Positions 8,781 through 15,860 of a stretch of DNA of 44,908 nt are shown one piece after another. Below the pieces are notes generated by a model. The model was not told the DNA's origin and did no database searches. It saw nothing but the letters and a program-made list of their open reading frames with translations. The first letter of the stretch is position 1. Each line of letters starts with the position of its first letter. Source of the DNA: an uncultured Clostridia bacterium (GTDB lineage Bacteria > Bacillota > Clostridia > TANB77 > CAG-508); contig CANQYZ010000014.1 of assembly GCA_947628215.1 (NCBI GenBank), forward strand, positions 1-44,908, written 5' to 3'. A program made the position numbers and the translations under genes.

Positions 8781-9662
8781 ATGGCTATTTCAGAAGCAGA
8801 AAAAATAAGAAAAGCAGAAGAAATATATTTAAGACGTAGAATGAATCAAAACATAAGACAAAAAGAAGAACCAAAAAAAAGCGGATTTTTAAAATGGGTA
8901 ATAAAGAATGTACTTTATATTATGCTTATTTTAGCCTGTATACAAGGATATAATAATAGAGAATATCTAATGTCAGATAAATTTAAAGAAGACTTTAATA
9001 ATTTTATAAATACAAAAATAAATGCAAGAGATTTTATAAAAAACTTATACACAAATGATGAAGAAAAAGTGGATAATTCAAATGAAAATGCAAAAATAGA
9101 TGAAGAAAATAAAATTAAAAATGAAACAAAATCTTTAAGTAATAATGAAAAAACAGAAGAGGTAATTTATGTAAGCACATTAAATAATAAAGATTTAGAA
9201 AAATCTTATGAAAAAAGAATAGAAGAAAATATAAAAAATATGGGAACAGAAGAGTATGTGAAACTTCGATGTAAATTTAGATTACCAATTATAGGATCTG
9301 TTACATCTAGATATGGTAATAGAAATTCTAAATATAAAAATGTATCAAAACATCATACTGGAATAGATATAGGAGCAAAGACTGGTACAAATATTTATTC
9401 TTCTATAGATGGTGAGGTAATAGAAGTATCATCACAAGGAAATTATGGGAAGCATTTAAAAATAGCAAGTAGTATTGATAAAAATATTGTTACTTTATAT
9501 GCACATTGTAGCAAAATTTTAGTGAAAAAAGGAGATAAAATAAGTATAGGACAAAATATTGCTAAAGTTGGAAGCACAGGAAATACTACAGGACCACATC
9601 TTCATTTTGAAATAAGATATAAAAATGAATATATAGATCCAGAGAAAATACTAAAATTTTAA
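8781..9662 (+). CDS. Membrane-anchored M23 (LytM-like) peptidase, SpoIVFA-like by position
   Basis: A 293-residue protein with a cytoplasmic basic N-terminus, one membrane segment (about residues 36-55), a charged Asn/Glu-rich linker and a C-terminal M23 domain. The zinc motifs are intact: HHTGIDIG (HxxxD), YAHCSK (HxH-type region) and HLHFE. It is followed two bases later by a SpoIVFB-like site-2 protease gene, the arrangement of spoIVFA-spoIVFB. In Bacillus, SpoIVFA is an M23-like regulator that holds SpoIVFB inactive in the outer forespore membrane. Retention of the metal ligands means an active endopeptidase, as in SpoIIQ-like proteins, is also possible. Confidence 0.82.
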   Translation: MAISEAEKIRKAEEIYLRRRMNQNIRQKEEPKKSGFLKWVIKNVLYIMLILACIQGYNNREYLMSDKFKEDFNNFINTKINARDFIKNLYTNDEEKVDNSNENAKIDEENKIKNETKSLSNNEKTEEVIYVSTLNNKDLEKSYEKRIEENIKNMGTEEYVKLRCKFRLPIIGSVTSRYGNRNSKYKNVSKHHTGIDIGAKTGTNIYSSIDGEVIEVSSQGNYGKHLKIASSIDKNIVTLYAHCSKILVKKGDKISIGQNIAKVGSTGNTTGPHLHFEIRYKNEYIDPEKILKF

Positions 9663-9673
9663 GGTTGAAAATC

Positions 9674-10300
9674 ATGAAAATAAAGATAGATTTTAAAATA
9701 TTTCTTCTTATTTTTTGTTATATACTTACAAATAATATTGAGGCTTTTTCGATTATTTTTATATTTATGATAATTCATGAAATTTCTCATGTGTTATTTG
9801 GGATTATTTTAGGACTAAGTTTAAGAAAAATAAACTTAAGCATTGCTGGATTTAGAATAGAGTTTATAGAAAAAGAAGTTACTTTAAATAAAAAGAGTAA
9901 AAAAAGATTAAAAAATAAAATTTTTATAGATTTAGGAGGTCCAATTTCTAATCTATTTTTTATGGTAATTGGACTGATACTTAAAAAAGAGAATATTGTT
10001 TATGCAAACTTAATTATATTCTTAATAAACATTTTACCAATACTTCCACTAGATGGGGGAAGAGTACTTAAAAATTTACTTATGCTTAAATATTCATTTA
10101 AGAAAGTAAATAATATAATGATAGAAATATCAAAATATAATTTAATAATATTAACGATTATTTCAAGTTTAGCAATTTTATACGTAAAAAATATTTCTAT
10201 TGCGATTTTTGTGATTTATTTATGGATATTATATATAAAAGAAAGACAAAAAAGTGATATGGTTAAAAATATGTATAAAGTAATAGGAAACAGAAAATAA
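9674..10300 (+). CDS. SpoIVFB-like site-2 intramembrane metalloprotease (M50)
   Basis: A polytopic membrane protein of about 208 residues. HEISH within IIHEISHVLFG is the zinc-binding HExxH, and the third ligand lies in LPILPLDGGRVLKN, the conserved C-terminal DG motif of M50 proteases. In Bacillus SpoIVFB cleaves pro-sigma-K in the mother cell. The ATG at 9674 has AAGG nine bases upstream; a TTG at 9665 is possible but has no signal. The next gene, dapL, is separated by its own promoter candidate, so the M23/M50 pair forms the end of the sporulation unit. Confidence 0.85.
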   Translation: MKIKIDFKIFLLIFCYILTNNIEAFSIIFIFMIIHEISHVLFGIILGLSLRKINLSIAGFRIEFIEKEVTLNKKSKKRLKNKIFIDLGGPISNLFFMVIGLILKKENIVYANLIIFLINILPILPLDGGRVLKNLLMLKYSFKKVNNIMIEISKYNLIILTIISSLAILYVKNISIAIFVIYLWILYIKERQKSDMVKNMYKVIGNRK

Positions 10301-10327
10301 TGCATGAGTTTTAAATACATATGAAAG

Positions 10328-10356
10328 TTGAAAAAAAGAAAAATAAGTGGTAAAAT
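10328..10356 (+). promoter_or_regulatory. Promoter candidate for dapL
   Basis: TTGAAA at 10328 and TAAAAT at 10351 are 17 bases apart, about 70 bases before the dapL start. Confidence 0.5.
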
Positions 10357-10359
10357 TTT

Positions 10360-10395
10360 AGAGCAAAAGCTAAGATAATAATTTATTTTTGCTCT
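10360..10395 (+). promoter_or_regulatory. Stem-loop in the dapL leader
   Basis: AGAGCAAAA and TTTTGCTCT form a 9-base stem around an AT-rich loop of 18 bases. It starts just after the promoter candidate and has no long T run after it, so it may be a leader structure. It could also be the terminator of the SpoIVFB gene. Confidence 0.45.
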
Positions 10396-10424
10396 ACATA
10401 TTTATAATCATATAGGAGGCTATA

Positions 10425-11660
10425 ATGATTAGAATAAATGATAATTATTTAAATCTTCAAGACAGCTACTTATTTTCTACAATTGCAAAAAAAGTAGCAG
10501 CTTATACAAAAGAAAATCCTGACAAAAAGGTAATAAAACTTGGAATAGGAGATGTTACAAGACCACTTGCAAAAGAAGTTATTTTATCTATGCATAAAGC
10601 AGTAGATGAAATGGGAGAAAAAGATACTTTTAGAGGATATGGACCAGAGCAAGGATATGATTTCTTAAGAGAAAAGATAGTAGAATATGATTTTAAATCA
10701 AGAGGAGTAGATATACTTCCTGAAGAAATATTTGTATCAGATGGAGCAAAATCTGATTCAGGAAACATAGGAGACATATTAAGCGTTGATAATAAAGTTG
10801 CAATTACAGATCCAGTATATCCAGTATATTTAGATACAAATGTTATGGCAGGAAGAAGCGGAAAATATAATAAAGATACAAACAAGTATGAAAACATAGT
10901 ATATATACCTACTACTGCAGAAAATAATTTCGTTCCAGAACTTCCAAAGGAAAAAGTTGATATTATTTATTTATGTCTGCCAAATAATCCAACAGGAACA
11001 ACATTAAAAAAAGATGAGCTAAAAAAGTGGGTAGATTATGCAAAAGAGAATAAATCAATTATTTTATTTGATGCAGCATATGAAAAATTTATACAGAATA
11101 AAGATGTTCCTCATTCAATATATGAAATAGATGGAGCAAAAGAAGTTGCAATAGAATTTAGAAGCTTTTCAAAAACTGCAGGTTTCACAGGAGTTAGATG
11201 TGCATATACTGTAGTACCAAATGAACTTTTTGGATATGATAAAGATGGAAATAAAGTACAATTAAATAAGTTATGGAATAGAAGACATTCAACAAAAACA
11301 AATGGTGTATCTTACATAGTGCAAAGAGCAGCTGAAAGCATTTATTCAGAAGAAGGTCAAAAGCAAATAATGGAAAATATAAGATACTACATGGAAAATG
11401 CAAAAATTATTAAAGAAGGATTAAAGGAAGCAGGGTATACTGTATTTGGCGGAGAAAACTCACCATATGTATGGCTTAAAGTTCCTGATGGTCTTACTTC
11501 TTGGGAATTCTTTGATAAACTTTTAAATGAAGTAAATGTAGTAGGAACTCCAGGTTCCGGATTTGGACCTAGCGGTGAAGGATATTTTAGACTTACAGCT
11601 TTTGGAACAAAAGAAAACACTATAGAGGCAATAGATAGAATTAAAAAATGGAGTAAATAA
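10425..11660 (+). CDS. dapL: LL-diaminopimelate aminotransferase
   Basis: A PLP-dependent class I/II aminotransferase that converts tetrahydrodipicolinate and glutamate directly to LL-diaminopimelate, bypassing the acylated intermediates. The 411 residues and the N-terminus ([16 protein letters not shown]) fit Dap[12 protein letters not shown] and [15 protein letters not shown] are family signatures. PNNPTGTT holds the Asn that contacts PLP, and [13 protein letters not shown] holds the Schiff-base Lys. GGAGG precedes the ATG. The product feeds DapF encoded upstream. No CGG codon is used; several GGA codons follow a C-ending codon without any shift. Confidence 0.95.
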   Translation: MIRINDNYLNLQDSYLFSTIAKKVAAYTKENPDKKVIKLGIGDVTRPLAKEVILSMHKAVDEMGEKDTFRGYGPEQGYDFLREKIVEYDFKSRGVDILPEEIFVSDGAKSDSGNIGDILSVDNKVAITDPVYPVYLDTNVMAGRSGKYNKDTNKYENIVYIPTTAENNFVPELPKEKVDIIYLCLPNNPTGTTLKKDELKKWVDYAKENKSIILFDAAYEKFIQNKDVPHSIYEIDGAKEVAIEFRSFSKTAGFTGVRCAYTVVPNELFGYDKDGNKVQLNKLWNRRHSTKTNGVSYIVQRAAESIYSEEGQKQIMENIRYYMENAKIIKEGLKEAGYTVFGGENSPYVWLKVPDGLTSWEFFDKLLNEVNVVGTPGSGFGPSGEGYFRLTAFGTKENTIEAIDRIKKWSK

Positions 11661-11680
11661 TAAAATTTAAATTAATATAT

Positions 11681-11720
11681 AAAAACATTTAAGTTAAATT
11701 AAGCTTAAATGTTTTTACTT
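11681..11720 (+). terminator. Terminator after dapL
   Basis: A perfect 13-base inverted repeat (AAAAACATTTAAG and CTTAAATGTTTTT) is followed by ACTTTT. Confidence 0.8.
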
Positions 11721-11737
11721 TTAAACCTCTGAAACAC

Positions 11738-11766
11738 TTGAAAATACTATAAATTTATTGTATAAT
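11738..11766 (+). promoter_or_regulatory. Promoter for the sortase gene
   Basis: TTGAAA at 11738 and TATAAT at 11761 with a 17-base spacer, directly after the dapL terminator. Confidence 0.65.
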
Positions 11767-11866
11767 AATTAGGTATGTAAAATAAAAGAGAATAAAATAA
11801 TATATATAATATATAATTTGTATGTTATAATTAAAGTAGGTATATCTTAAAGAAAGGAGTAGTAAA

Positions 11867-12643
11867 GTGAATCAGATTTTAATTACTGAAAAGTTATATA
11901 TAACACCTGAACTTAAAAGAAAAAAGAAATTATATAAATTAGACTTTATAATTTCAATTTTTTTACTATGCCTTTTAATAGGATATTATGTATATGGAGA
12001 ATATGACAGAAGTAAGGGAGAGAAAATTTCACAAGAAATGTTATCTAATATGGTATTAGAAGATACTACTTCTGGAGTATTTGCTTATGATGATACTACT
12101 GTAAAAATGCAGGATGATAAGATAGTAGTTATTTTAGATGGAAATGAAAGCGGATCTACTGCTATTAGTACAGGAGCACTTCAATCACAAGTACAAACTA
12201 ATAAAGAAGAAATTATAGAAAAAAATACAACAGTTACAGAAGATGGAACAAAGGTTACAAGAATTGCTATAATAAATATTCCGTCTATCAATCTAACATA
12301 TCCAATACTTTCAACTTACAATGATGATCTGCTAAAAACTTCACCTTGTAAATACTGGGGATGTGATCCAAACGAAGTTGGAAATTTCTGTATAGTTGCT
12401 CATAATTATAGAAATACAAAATTCTTTAGTAAAGTACCAAATTTAAAAAATGGAGATATAATTGAAATTACAGATTTATCAAAGAGAACACTTAAATATG
12501 AAGTATATGATAAATATGTAGTTCCAGAAAATGATAAAAACTGTAGTTCACAAAAGACTGATGGAAGAAAAGAAATCACACTTATTACTTGTACAGATGA
12601 CAGTAAAAACAGAGTTATAGTAAAAGCTACAGAAGTAAATTAG
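11867..12643 (+). CDS. Sortase family transpeptidase
   Basis: A 258-residue membrane-bound protein. Residues 24-46 form one N-terminal membrane segment, followed by a Ser/Thr-rich linker and the sortase barrel. The catalytic His is in CIVAHNYRNT, the Cys in TLITCTDD, and the Arg is probably in NRVIVKA. The class cannot be fixed by eye; the layout resembles class D or E. Sortases attach or polymerise surface proteins through a C-terminal sorting signal. No protein in this window ends in an LPxTG-like signal with a hydrophobic tail, so its substrates are elsewhere. It starts with GTG after AAAGGAG and has its own promoter and terminator. Confidence 0.88.
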   Translation: MNQILITEKLYITPELKRKKKLYKLDFIISIFLLCLLIGYYVYGEYDRSKGEKISQEMLSNMVLEDTTSGVFAYDDTTVKMQDDKIVVILDGNESGSTAISTGALQSQVQTNKEEIIEKNTTVTEDGTKVTRIAIINIPSINLTYPILSTYNDDLLKTSPCKYWGCDPNEVGNFCIVAHNYRNTKFFSKVPNLKNGDIIEITDLSKRTLKYEVYDKYVVPENDKNCSSQKTDGRKEITLITCTDDSKNRVIVKATEVN

Positions 12644-12651
12644 TTTTATTT

Positions 12652-12690
12652 AAAAAGATAATTTAAAGTGTTACTTTAGATTATCTTTTT
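12652..12690 (+). terminator. Terminator after the sortase gene
   Basis: Inverted arms AAAAAGATAAT..AAAGT and ACTTT..ATTATCTTTTT with a small internal loop, followed by ATTTTT. Confidence 0.75.
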
Positions 12691-12729
12691 ATTTTTACAT
12701 TTGTATATGTGCTTTAAGACAAATTTATC

Positions 12730-12758
12730 TTGCAAAATTAAGAATAGTGTGTTAAAAT
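12730..12758 (+). promoter_or_regulatory. Promoter for the rpsF-ssb-rpsR operon
   Basis: TTGCAA at 12730 and TAAAAT at 12753, spacer 17 bases, about 70 bases before rpsF. Confidence 0.5.
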
Positions 12759-12774
12759 AATCCAAGTTAGCCTT

Positions 12775-12799
12775 ACTCGTGCTGAAAATATGTACGGGT
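12775..12799 (+). promoter_or_regulatory. Leader hairpin before rpsF, candidate S6:S18 autoregulatory element
   Basis: ACTCGTGC and GTACGGGT pair as an 8-base stem around a 9-base loop, 12 bases before the AAAGGAGG of rpsF. Many bacteria have a leader in front of rpsF that binds the S6:S18 complex and represses the operon. Position and the CGGG in the 3' arm fit this, but I cannot confirm the consensus by eye. Confidence 0.4.
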
Positions 12800-12826
12800 T
12801 ATATATCCAAAAGGAGGTGGAGAGAG

Positions 12827-13111
12827 ATGAATAAATACGAAAGTATAATCATTGTTGATCCAAATTTAGAAGAACAAGGTATGAAAGAATTAATTACTAA
12901 GTTTTCTGATATGATCAATAGTGAAGGAAAAGTAGAGTCAGTTGAAGAACTTGGAAAGAAAAAATTAGCTTACGAAATAAAGAAAAATGCTGAAGCATTT
13001 TATGTATTATATAATTTTGAAGCTAAACCAGAATTCATAGCTGAACTTGAAAGAGTTTATAGAATTACAGATGGAATTCTTAAATTCATAGTAGTTAGAA
13101 AAGAAGACTAA
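12827..13111 (+). CDS. rpsF: 30S ribosomal protein S6
   Basis: A 94-residue protein that binds the central domain of 16S rRNA as a heterodimer with S18. It begins MNKYESIIIVDPN and contains GKKKLAYEIKKNAEAFYVLYNF, the typical S6 core. The ATG at 12827 follows AAAGGAGGTGGAGAG; the longer frame starting at 12779 covers the leader hairpin and is not used. It is the first gene of the conserved rpsF-ssb-rpsR operon. Confidence 0.95.
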   Translation: MNKYESIIIVDPNLEEQGMKELITKFSDMINSEGKVESVEELGKKKLAYEIKKNAEAFYVLYNFEAKPEFIAELERVYRITDGILKFIVVRKED

Positions 13112-13142
13112 AAATAACCTTAAATGAGAGGTAGGATAAAAT

Positions 13143-13559
13143 ATGAATAAAGTAGTTTTAATGGGAAGATTAACAAAAGATCCAGAAACTAGATATACTC
13201 AAACTAATAATACATTAGTTGCTTCTTTTACACTTGCAGTAAATAGAAGATTTGCAAGACAAGGAGAAGAAAGACAAGCAGACTTTATACCAGTTGTAGC
13301 TTGGAGTAAAACAGGAGAATTTTGTAGTAAATACTTCAAAAAAGGTCAACAAGTTGGAGTAATTGGCAGAATTCAAACAAGAAATTGGGATGATGATCAA
13401 GGTCAAAAACACTATGTTACAGAAGTAGTTGCTGAAGAAGCATATTTTGCAGATAGTAGAAGAGATGGAGCAGGAGAGAACTTTGAAAATACTTTTGGTA
13501 CTTCAGTTGCTGATAGTCAAGAATTTCAAGTTTCTTCTGATGATGATTTACCATTCTAG
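13143..13559 (+). CDS. ssb: Single-stranded DNA-binding protein
   Basis: A 138-residue OB-fold protein protecting single-stranded DNA in replication and repair. MNKVVLMGRLTKDPE, the aromatic and basic DNA-binding strands (FTLAVNRRF, FIPVVAWSKTGEF) and GRIQTRNWDD are visible. The C-terminus ends in DDDLPF, the acidic tip that recruits partner proteins. It is flanked by its usual neighbours rpsF and rpsR, with short spacers of about 30 bases. Confidence 0.96.
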   Translation: MNKVVLMGRLTKDPETRYTQTNNTLVASFTLAVNRRFARQGEERQADFIPVVAWSKTGEFCSKYFKKGQQVGVIGRIQTRNWDDDQGQKHYVTEVVAEEAYFADSRRDGAGENFENTFGTSVADSQEFQVSSDDDLPF

Positions 13560-13591
13560 AATAAAATTTTAGAAGAAGGGGGTTAAAGAAA

Positions 13592-13879
13592 ATGGCAGAT
13601 AAGAAACAAAATAATAGAAAAAGAAATAATGGAAACAACATGGATGATGATTTTAATCCAAAATTCAGAAAAATAAGAAGAAAAGTTTGTCCATTATGTG
13701 CTGATAAAACTTTTGAATTAGATTATAAAAACGGTGAACAATTAAGAAAATTTATCAATGATAAAGGTAAAATATTACCAAGAAGAGCAACAGGTGCTTG
13801 CGCAACACATCAAAGAGCTATTACATTAGCTGTAAAAAGAGCAAGACATATTGCTATATTACCATATACTCAGGATTAG
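13592..13879 (+). CDS. rpsR: 30S ribosomal protein S18
   Basis: A 95-residue protein with a long, basic, asparagine-rich N-terminal extension, then the S18 core. CPLC near residue 34 and the later GACATHQR supply cysteines and a histidine that may bind zinc. [17 protein letters not shown] is the strongly conserved segment. GAAGAAGGGGG before the ATG is a good ribosome binding site. It is the last gene of the operon, followed by a strong terminator. Confidence 0.95.
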   Translation: MADKKQNNRKRNNGNNMDDDFNPKFRKIRRKVCPLCADKTFELDYKNGEQLRKFINDKGKILPRRATGACATHQRAITLAVKRARHIAILPYTQD

Positions 13880-13896
13880 TTGAAAACTATAAATTC

Positions 13897-13932
13897 GTGC
13901 AAGTCGCTTATATCAACGACTTGCACTTTTTA
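13897..13932 (+). terminator. Terminator after rpsR
   Basis: Perfect 10-base arms GTGCAAGTCG and CGACTTGCAC around a 10-base loop, then TTTTTAA. The first 16 bases from 13898 recur at 14476. Confidence 0.85.
13898..13913 (+). repeat. Direct repeat copy 1, flanking the antitoxin gene
   Basis: TGCAAGTCGCTTATAT occurs here and again at 14476-14491, once on each side of the YefM-type gene. About 45 bases downstream copy 1 is followed by TTACAGCAA repeated twice with a two-base spacer. Confidence 0.7.
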
Positions 13933-14143
13933 ATGCTTTTAAAAAATGTTAATTTACAGCAATTTTACAGCAACTAGCTTTTTATTTTTTCTTAATATTT
14001 TATATAAAGAAATACAACAAAAAATTAACTACATTTTAACGACCAAGTTTAAAATGTTGTATAAAAGTTATTAACTTACTTATAAAATTATAGTACAATA
14101 TTAAATACAATAAATAGCACAATAGTGAAAGGAATGATTTTAT

Positions 14144-14407
14144 ATGTTAGCTATTAATTATTCGACTCTTAGAAGTAATTTAAAAGATTATTGTGATAAA
14201 GCGACAGATGAAAACGAAACTATAATTGTAACAAGAAAAGATGGAAAAAGTGTTGTTTTAATGAGTCTTGAACAATACAATGAATTTATAAGAAATATGA
14301 AAAATACGGAATATTTGAATAAAATAGATAGAGCCTTCAAACAATTAGAAGATGGAAAAGTTGCTGTCAAAACAATAGAAGAATTGGAGACAATGGCAAG
14401 TAGATGA
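14144..14407 (+). CDS. YefM/Phd-type antitoxin without a toxin partner
   Basis: An 87-residue protein of the Phd/YefM family. Its N-terminus (LAINYSTLRSNLKDYCDKA) forms the DNA-binding dimer fold, IIVTRKDGKSVVLMSLEQYN is the family signature, and the C-terminal part would wrap a toxin. The usual YoeB/RelE toxin gene, which normally overlaps the antitoxin stop, is missing: the ATG overlapping the stop opens only 11 codons. AAAGGAATG precedes the start. It may be an orphan regulator, an anti-addiction remnant, or half of a decayed system. Confidence 0.85.
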   Translation: MLAINYSTLRSNLKDYCDKATDENETIIVTRKDGKSVVLMSLEQYNEFIRNMKNTEYLNKIDRAFKQLEDGKVAVKTIEELETMASR

Positions 14408-14475
14408 GGCTTTGTAAGAATATACAGACCAGTAAGTAAAAGACAAATTAATAAAAAAAAATAAAAATAAATTTA

Positions 14476-14491
14476 TGCAAGTCGCTTATAT
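14476..14491 (+). repeat. Direct repeat copy 2, flanking the antitoxin gene
   Basis: The same TGCAAGTCGCTTATAT as at 13898. It too is followed, about 70 bases on, by a doubled short motif (TTAATGCAA, three-base spacer, TAATGCAA), similar in layout to the TTACAGCAA pair after copy 1. Confidence 0.7.
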
Positions 14492-14511
14492 AAAGGGACT
14501 TGCTTATTTTT
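14477..14511 (+). terminator. Terminator after the antitoxin gene
   Basis: GCAAGTC and GACTTGC arms with a 13-base loop, then TTATTTTTTTG. It is a diverged copy of the rpsR terminator. Confidence 0.7.
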
Positions 14512-14771
14512 TTGCTTTTAAGATAAAAGAAAAATAGTTAAATTTTAGTACTTTTTAATGCAATTTTAATGCAACAAAAATTAAAAAATTATAAGAAGTA
14601 AATACGTATACTGTGGAAAATTTTTATAAAAAAATAAAAAAAGTCGAAAAAATTTTTTTATTATCAAAAAAACTTCAAAAAAATCATAAAAATTTTAGCT
14701 AAAAATCATTAAAAAATGCTAGAATACTGGGAAACATCATTTTTTGTTACATAAATGATATCAAAAAAAAC

Positions 14772-14799
14772 TTGACAGACTAATTACTAATACTATAAT
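14772..14799 (+). promoter_or_regulatory. Strong promoter for the gene at 14844
   Basis: TTGACA at 14772 and TATAAT at 14794 are consensus hexamers with a 16-base spacer. Confidence 0.75.
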
Positions 14800-14843
14800 G
14801 AAGCTACTTTCAAATAAATAATATAAACAAAGGAGTATTTAAA

Positions 14844-15692
14844 GTGGATTTCGAACAAAAGAATAAAGAAGAATTAAAATTAGAAGTAGTTAGTAACATG
14901 CCAAAGGCAGAAAATATAGAATTTGAAGTTGTAAAAAAGCAAGATGATGATTTTAGAAATCATACTATGGTGCTTGAAACTGTAAGCAATGAAGAATTAG
15001 AAAGAAGAGAAATTATGAAGGAAATAAAAAATGGTGAAAGAAGAAAAATCTCTCTTGCAGAAGAGATTTTAAAGATAGACAGTACTATTACGTTTGAATA
15101 TAGCAAGACTGTTGGAAAAATAGATTATTCTAAAATAAAGGGATATACTGTAAAAGATGATGAGAAGACTGTAAATTTCTTATTTTATGATAATGATTTT
15201 TATGCTGTAAATAGAATAAATTATAGAGATGGATATATGTATTCTGAAAAGAAGGACTTTTTGCCAGCATCAGAAAACTTAAATGGAAGAATAAGAAAAA
15301 TACCAAATGTAGCAAAAGCAAGAAATATTCTTCATATAGATAATATTGAAGCTAGAATTTATGATATGACAGATTATATTTTATTACTAGAAAGAGAAAA
15401 TATCAGAATAATAAAAGTAAGTAGTGGTGGAAGTTTATCTGAAATGAGATATTCTGAATATAATATAGACAAAGAAAAATTAGAAAAAGAAGTAAACAGA
15501 CTATACTTAGAAGAAGATGAAAGATTAAGAGAAGAAAAAAGTATAAAAAATAAATTAAAAGGAATTACATCTAATTTAAAAAGATGTGTTGTAAACCCAA
15601 TAAAAGCATTACTTTCTAAACTTAATTTGACAAATGATGTTAAATTACTGTCTGATGGTAAAAGAAGCGTTTTTGACAAAATGGGGGAATAA
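14844..15692 (+). CDS. Unknown protein, 282 residues
   Basis: I do not recognise this protein. It is soluble and highly charged, with a Glu/Lys-rich first 80 residues likely to be helical. A middle part with alternating hydrophobic residues (FLFYDNDFYAVNRINYRDGYMY) suggests beta strands, and a charged helix (EKLEKEVNRLYLEEDERLREEKS) precedes a basic tail. No signal peptide or membrane segment is present. It starts with GTG after AAAGGAG and has a consensus promoter, so it is probably well expressed. It is followed by its own terminator. Confidence 0.7.
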   Translation: MDFEQKNKEELKLEVVSNMPKAENIEFEVVKKQDDDFRNHTMVLETVSNEELERREIMKEIKNGERRKISLAEEILKIDSTITFEYSKTVGKIDYSKIKGYTVKDDEKTVNFLFYDNDFYAVNRINYRDGYMYSEKKDFLPASENLNGRIRKIPNVAKARNILHIDNIEARIYDMTDYILLLERENIRIIKVSSGGSLSEMRYSEYNIDKEKLEKEVNRLYLEEDERLREEKSIKNKLKGITSNLKRCVVNPIKALLSKLNLTNDVKLLSDGKRSVFDKMGE

Positions 15693-15722
15693 ATCTTTAT
15701 ATATAAACAAATTTTAAAAAAT

Positions 15723-15757
15723 GGAGATACAATTAATTTAAAAAGTATCTTCTTTTT
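15723..15757 (+). terminator. Terminator after the unknown gene
   Basis: GAGATAC and GTATCTT arms (one G-U pair) around an AT-rich loop, followed by CTTTTTTAT. Confidence 0.6.
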
Positions 15758-15782
15758 TATTTTATAAAAAATAAAAATAATA

Positions 15783-15791
15783 TGATATAAT
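15783..15791 (+). promoter_or_regulatory. Extended -10 promoter candidate for the GH10-PHP gene
   Basis: TGATATAAT, the same extended -10 as before rsmA, lies about 70 bases before the start. No clear -35. Confidence 0.35.
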
Positions 15792-15860
15792 CTAAATATA
15801 AAATCTAAATCAGAAATAAAGAACAAGAAAAGCAAAATCAAGTGTATGAGGTAAAATCTT

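Larger units (their letters stand above)
14408..14843. other. 436-base region between the antitoxin and an unknown gene
   Basis: It holds the possible decayed toxin start at 14404, the second copy of the 16-base repeat within a terminator, TTAATGCAA-like direct repeats near 14557-14575, a very A/T-rich stretch (14600-14710), and a good promoter at 14772-14799. No coding region of convincing length is seen. Confidence 0.6.

Noticed and set aside
14404..14439. A toxin gene overlapping the antitoxin stop
   Set aside because: The ATG overlapping the stop opens only 11 codons with no RelE/YoeB similarity.
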